Shown: positions 22,302 to 25,404 of the stretch, one piece after another
Layout of the letters: each line of letters begins with the position of its first letter
Numbering within the stretch: position 1 is the stretch's first letter
Source of the DNA: Candidatus Altarchaeales archaeon WOR_SM1_86-2
Lineage (GTDB): Archaea; Altiarchaeota; Altiarchaeia; IMC4; MCBC01
Assembly (NCBI GenBank): GCA_001723855.1
Contig: MCBC01000132.1
Coordinates: forward strand, 1 to 25,404
Direction: 5' to 3'
DNA length: 25,404 nucleotides
Program-made: the position numbers and the translations under genes
Notes under the pieces: generated by a model
What the model was told of the DNA's origin: nothing
Database searches by the model: none
The model's input: the letters and a program-made list of their open reading frames with translations, nothing else

Positions 22302-23740
22302 ATGTCCACACAAAATATTTTATCTCCGGTAGATAAAGTTCTACTGTCTATGAATGGTATCATGCCCCAAATGGTTGAAAAAATAATTGAAAAAGAAGTA
22401 GGCGATAAGAAGATTTTATGTTGTTATATCAAGGAACCAACATTTTGCATGGATGGAAATACAAAGTTGACTCGTGAAAAATCCAAAAGAAAAATTAGGA
22501 TAATGGGGCGGGGTATAAACGGTGTCCCTTTCCATATTATATTTTGGGTGAAATATTTCAAAAGAGAGAAACCCTTGACAGGGGAGAGTAAAAATAAACG
22601 GATTGATTATGACTTCCTCTACAGAAATAAGCAATTATCCCGCTATTCAAAACAAGTCCACGAAAAGGTCATAGGATTCCATCTCAAGAACTATGATAAT
22701 GCAGATATAGTGGAGTTATTAAAGGAATGTTATGGTATTGAAATGTCTAAAATATATGTAAGACGGGCGATCAAGTATAAGTACAATAACATAAATATAC
22801 CAAAAATAGAGGTCAAAACACTCGGCGTTGATGAAATGAAAGTGAAGGGGATCAATCGTATATGTACTGTGCTGCTGGATCTTGATAGAGGACTCACTCC
22901 GGGAATAATAAAAAGGAAGACCGCAGATCGATTAATGACCCTTATTAAAAAGGTGCGGGAGAAAGGAATAAATCTTGATCCAAACCTCGTTGTCAGAGAC
23001 CTCTATAACAAGTGGGATACTGTTCTAAAAGAAGAGTTTGGTGACGCAATCACAATTGTAGCGGATAGATTTCATGCGGTTGCAAGAATACAAAAGCGTT
23101 TGTATGGCAATATTTATACTCCTCTCAGGAAGGAGTATCGGGCAAAAACAGATGCTATGGAAGATGCAGTATTGAAAAAAAAGATGAGTTGGAGCAATTG
23201 AAACAGAGATCACCTGTCCAGCAGGAAGAGGTAGAGAGAATTCAAAATGAACTTGATGATCTAATTGAGAAGGCAAAACAAGCAAAGGAAAAGAGCAGTG
23301 GTATTTTTAATGCGCGATGGGCTTGGAGAACGGGGAGGGAAGATCTATCTGATGAAAGAAAGAATAATAAGCCAAGCCCTAAAGAATTGCTTGATCGCCT
23401 GTTTGAAATAGATCAAAAGTTCAAGGAAATATACGATATTAAAGAGGAGTTCAGGGATATTTATGAAAGTTAAGATAAGAAGGCAGCAAAAGACGCATTA
23501 GATGATTTCGTAGATAAATATGGTGATGTTTACCCATTTCTTAAAAAGACGGTAAGGAATAACGAAACTGAGATTTTGAATATATTTACTGATGACGGGA
23601 AAAGAGAGATTAAATATTTGCCAGAACATCTTGTTGAGAGACTAAAAAAAGTTGAAAGGCGGCGAGGTTCTTTTAGAACATTTGAAAGCTGGGAGATGAT
23701 TATAGATCTGTTGTTAGAACATTCATGCAGCGAAAATTAG
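22302..23740 (+). pseudogene. ISL3-like transposase, frameshift and internal stop
   Basis: The first frame (22302 to about 23183) carries VKTLGVDEMKVKGINRICTV and VLLDLDRGLTPGIIKRKTAD, then ITIVADRFHAVARIQKRLYG, which match the ISL3-family DDE core (GxDE near a DLDRG strand, and ADRFHV). The protein then continues in the -1 frame (DELEQLKQRSPVQQEEVERI to IKEEFRDIYES), hits TAA at 23471-23473, and reads on in the same frame to LLLEHSCSEN and a stop at 23740. The frame change coincides with A8-G (23175-23183), an in-phase A-AAA-AAG slippery heptamer. It would be about 479 residues if repaired. No N-terminal zinc-finger cysteines are apparent. The TAA makes it inactive unless it is read through. 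Confidence 0.82.
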
Positions 23741-23757
23741 AATCAAAATTTAAGGGG

Positions 23758-23781
23758 TTGCCACACATTTGTCCCTGACTC
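23758..23781 (-). repeat. Right terminal inverted repeat of the insertion sequence
   Basis: The right end reads TTGCCACACATTTGTCCCTG then ACTC, the inverted complement of 22248-22271 with two mismatches. It lies 17 bases past the last transposase stop. Confidence 0.88.
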
Positions 23782-23975
23782 GAAACTTTCCTGTATTTGA
23801 AGCATTGGCATCGATCAACAATTCTTATGACAAGGTCTTTACTTATGATCAAAGCGGGGGGTGGGATTATAAAGCACTTTATGACGGAACATGGTATGGG
23901 GATTTAAGCGATATGGAACCGGGCAGAGGATACTGGTTTTATATGACGAATGCAGGAGTTTTGGAGGTGCCTTGA
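23782..23975 (+). pseudogene. C-terminal fragment of a surface/secreted protein domain, cut by the insertion sequence
   Basis: The open frame leaving the right IS end encodes about 64 residues: FPVFEALASINNSYDKVFTY, then DQSGGWDYKALYDGTWYGDL and MEPGRGYWFYMTNAGVLEVP. This is the aromatic-rich beta domain found near the C-termini of many archaeal surface and secreted proteins (pattern ALxSIxxSYDxVxxYD, then DLxxMExGxGYWIxMT). The start of the domain and the rest of the protein are missing, and no matching sequence lies left of the insertion sequence. The frame has no start codon of its own except a TTG inside the terminal repeat. It ends seven bases from the convergent nop5 stop. Confidence 0.75.
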
Positions 23976-23982
23976 TTCATTA

Positions 23983-25068
23983 TCATTTCAACCCATCAAC
24001 CCTCTTCAGGAAATCTCCCCTTAATTTGTCTCCGATGAATTCTCCCCCAAAGGCATCCACCTTTGCGCATATGGCTAATTTCGCGGCAAATGTCCTTGAA
24101 ATCTTCCCCCTTATTTTTTTTGGCGCGCTTCTTATCTCGGGAAGCTGGAATATAACGCCGTGCTTCGGGGGCTTGATTTTTGTTCTTAAGAACTTGAAGA
24201 ACGCGTCTTCTGCCCCGAGTATCTGGATCGTTGATGCGGGCAGGGTAGAGAGTCGTTTTAAGCCGCCAGCCAGCGATATTATGCGGGCCCCAAGCAGCGG
24301 CCCCGCCAATGCGGAAATGTTCGGGGCGATCTTATTCATCAGTTGCTCTATGTATGCTTCAATCATCGCCTTGTTTTCATACAAATCCAGGATTGGCTTT
24401 GCAAATGCTTTTACTGCATCAATATCGGGGGTAGAAAACTCCGCGCCAAATGAATCCTTTGAAGCGTTCCGTATCTTTTGTGCCATATCCGGATGCAATT
24501 TTATTTTTATTTTTTCCTGAAGATTATCAAAAGCATCCCTGTTTCCAAGTTCATGAACTAAAGAGACGTATAATTCATGGTTTGCCACGATATCATCCAA
24601 TTCTGGAAAATGGATTGAATACCACTCTCTCAGCCGCTCAACCAGCTCATTAATGACTTCATCGATGTCGTCTATCGCAGAAATCGCCTGCATTGCCAAC
24701 TGATCCCCCTCAACGACCCTTAACTTGATTTTTGCCAGTTCTATGTTTGACTTATGGATGATATCCCTGAGCTGCGGCTCCATAATCCCCATCTGCTCCG
24801 CTATATCCCCTGCAGGAACGGCATCTTTTTCCTCCGTGAATTTTAAATCACTAAAGTGCTTCCTGAATCTTCCCGCACCCCTTACGGAAAATTCTTTTAT
24901 GCCCTTTAGTTCTTCTATCAGTTGAATCTCCTCCTCGCACAGATCCGATTCGACAATCTTTAATCTCAGAGCGATCTCTTTCGGATCATCGGGGAAAAGG
25001 AGGTATTTCATCACCCTGCCGTCCTTTAACGCAAACGCTCCCAGAACATTAGTTGTGAGGGTTACCAT
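23983..25068 (-). CDS. nop5: Nop5 (Nop56/58-like) C/D box sRNP core protein
   Basis: Nop5 is the scaffold of the archaeal C/D box methylation RNP, joining fibrillarin (N-terminal domain) to the L7Ae-bound guide RNA (Nop domain). The protein is 361 residues. The N-terminal domain starts MVTLTTNVLGAFALKDGRVM. A long coiled coil lies in the middle (FPELDDIVANHELYVSLV). The Nop domain has FGAEFSTPDIDAVKAFA, NISALAGPLLGARIISLAGG, LSTLPASTIQILGAEDAFFK and PPKHGVIFQLPEI. It ends at VDGLK without the lysine-rich tail common in other archaea. Fibrillarin is at 1906 instead of adjacent. It is divergent from secD with a 43-base gap. Confidence 0.96.
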   Translation of the reverse strand: MVTLTTNVLGAFALKDGRVMKYLLFPDDPKEIALRLKIVESDLCEEEIQLIEELKGIKEFSVRGAGRFRKHFSDLKFTEEKDAVPAGDIAEQMGIMEPQLRDIIHKSNIELAKIKLRVVEGDQLAMQAISAIDDIDEVINELVERLREWYSIHFPELDDIVANHELYVSLVHELGNRDAFDNLQEKIKIKLHPDMAQKIRNASKDSFGAEFSTPDIDAVKAFAKPILDLYENKAMIEAYIEQLMNKIAPNISALAGPLLGARIISLAGGLKRLSTLPASTIQILGAEDAFFKFLRTKIKPPKHGVIFQLPEIRSAPKKIRGKISRTFAAKLAICAKVDAFGGEFIGDKLRGDFLKRVDGLK

Positions 25069-25111
25069 TTATAATTATTTTTTTATATTCCTAATTATAA
25101 AAACAATAAAA
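25069..25111. promoter_or_regulatory. Divergent promoter region, nop5 / secD
   Basis: Forty-three A/T-rich bases, including TTTTTTTATATTC and ATTATAAAAAC, separate the starts. TATA-like tracts lie about 20-30 bases from each ATG. No Shine-Dalgarno is visible for either gene. Confidence 0.5.
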
Positions 25112-25404
25112 ATGAAGGAGTTGTTTAAGAAATGGCAGGTTATACTGGTGATAGTGTGTGCAGCAATCTCACTGCTTTTAATATCCAATATACACTGGGC
25201 TCCTGTAGAGGATGAAAATGATGAGACGTTACCCATAGGTCCAGGGAATGGTTTGAGTTACGGCAGGGATTTCGCGGGGGGGGTTGAGATAGTACTTCAG
25301 TTAGAGCAGCCGGTGGACCAATATAACATGAGCATCATGAAAAGTATATTGGAGGATAGATTGAACGGCATCGGACTTGCGGATGTTAAGGTCATACCTT
25401 ACGG
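25112..25404 (+). CDS. secD: Protein-export membrane protein SecD, 3' end outside window
   Basis: The first 97 residues are visible. A basic start MKELFKKWQ leads into one membrane helix (VILVIVCAAISLLLISNIHW), then an extracytoplasmic part with LSYGRDFAGGVEIVLQLEQP. This matches the G-x-D-[FL]-x-G-G motif that begins the first periplasmic-type domain of SecD. A helix MSIMKSILEDRLNGIGLADV follows, typical of the P1 region (IL-x-x-R-[LV]-N-x-x-G). SecD works with SecF to assist translocation through SecYEG. The start is the ATG after AACAATAAAA. No secF lies between it and nop5, so it may follow secD or be elsewhere. Confidence 0.85.
   Translation, partial: MKELFKKWQVILVIVCAAISLLLISNIHWAPVEDENDETLPIGPGNGLSYGRDFAGGVEIVLQLEQPVDQYNMSIMKSILEDRLNGIGLADVKVIPY

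Larger units (their letters stand above)
22248..23781 (+). mobile_element. ISL3-like insertion sequence, decayed
   Basis: A transposase gene with two lesions is bounded by 24-bp terminal inverted repeats (22248-22271 and 23758-23781) that match with 2 mismatches. The element is about 1534 bp. Flanking octamers (GTATTGTA left, GAAACTTT right) do not match, so no target-site duplication is seen; one flank may have been lost by deletion. Confidence 0.85.

Overview
The window is archaeal DNA. It encodes a fibrillarin-like rRNA methyltransferase and Nop5 (C/D box RNP core), a replication factor C small subunit, a methanogen-type seryl-tRNA synthetase, a formylmethanofuran dehydrogenase subunit B, a PAC2-family protein, a decayed Sm-like protein and the start of SecD. 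FwdB and the rare SerRS type point to an anaerobic euryarchaeal-type archaeon with a tetrahydromethanopterin-linked C1 pathway (methanogen, methanotroph or relative). I cannot place it more precisely. Start codons mostly follow A/T-rich tracts without a Shine-Dalgarno sequence, which suggests largely leaderless transcripts.

Layout. 1-5.4 kb: a HEAT-repeat protein (5' end outside the window), a frameshifted PAC2 gene divergent from fibrillarin, an AT-rich membrane-protein gene, a solo Cas4-like nuclease, a DedA/VTT membrane protein and a methyltransferase. 5.4-9.2 kb: a fumarylacetoacetate-hydrolase-family enzyme, then fwdB, divergent from ubiX, with a DUF5678-retropepsin gene pair between the FAH gene and fwdB. 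9.3-13.6 kb: four small membrane-protein genes (one prepilin-peptidase-like) and a large ClC chloride channel with four CBS motifs. 13.7-16.1 kb: an HTH/ATP-cone regulator flanked by three coiled-coil genes with an asparagine at one core position of nearly every heptad. 16.1-19.8 kb: rfcS, an internally deleted Sm-like gene and a large double-VWA membrane protein. 19.9-22.1 kb: serS and a second DUF5678-retropepsin pair. 22.2-24 kb: a decayed ISL3-like insertion sequence abutting a fragment of a surface-protein gene. 24-25.4 kb: nop5 and secD, divergent.

The most interesting signal is that the two DUF5678-retropepsin pairs share one unusual architecture. Each lies directly downstream of, and on the same strand as, a core gene (fwdB or serS). 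Each is followed by a second, slightly diverged copy of that gene's 3' end including its stop codon: 114 bp with 11 differences for fwdB, 57 bp with 6 differences for serS. This looks like insertion that leaves the host gene intact and duplicates its end, as integrative elements do at tRNA genes. Here the targets are two unrelated protein-coding genes and no integrase is present. I propose a small mobile or capturable two-gene cassette; its function is unknown.

Several genes carry lesions: PAC2 (G6 run), the Sm-like gene (internal deletion), the second retropepsin (AT repeat), and the transposase (A8 run and a stop codon). Some may be assembly errors, so read-level checks matter before calling them pseudogenes.
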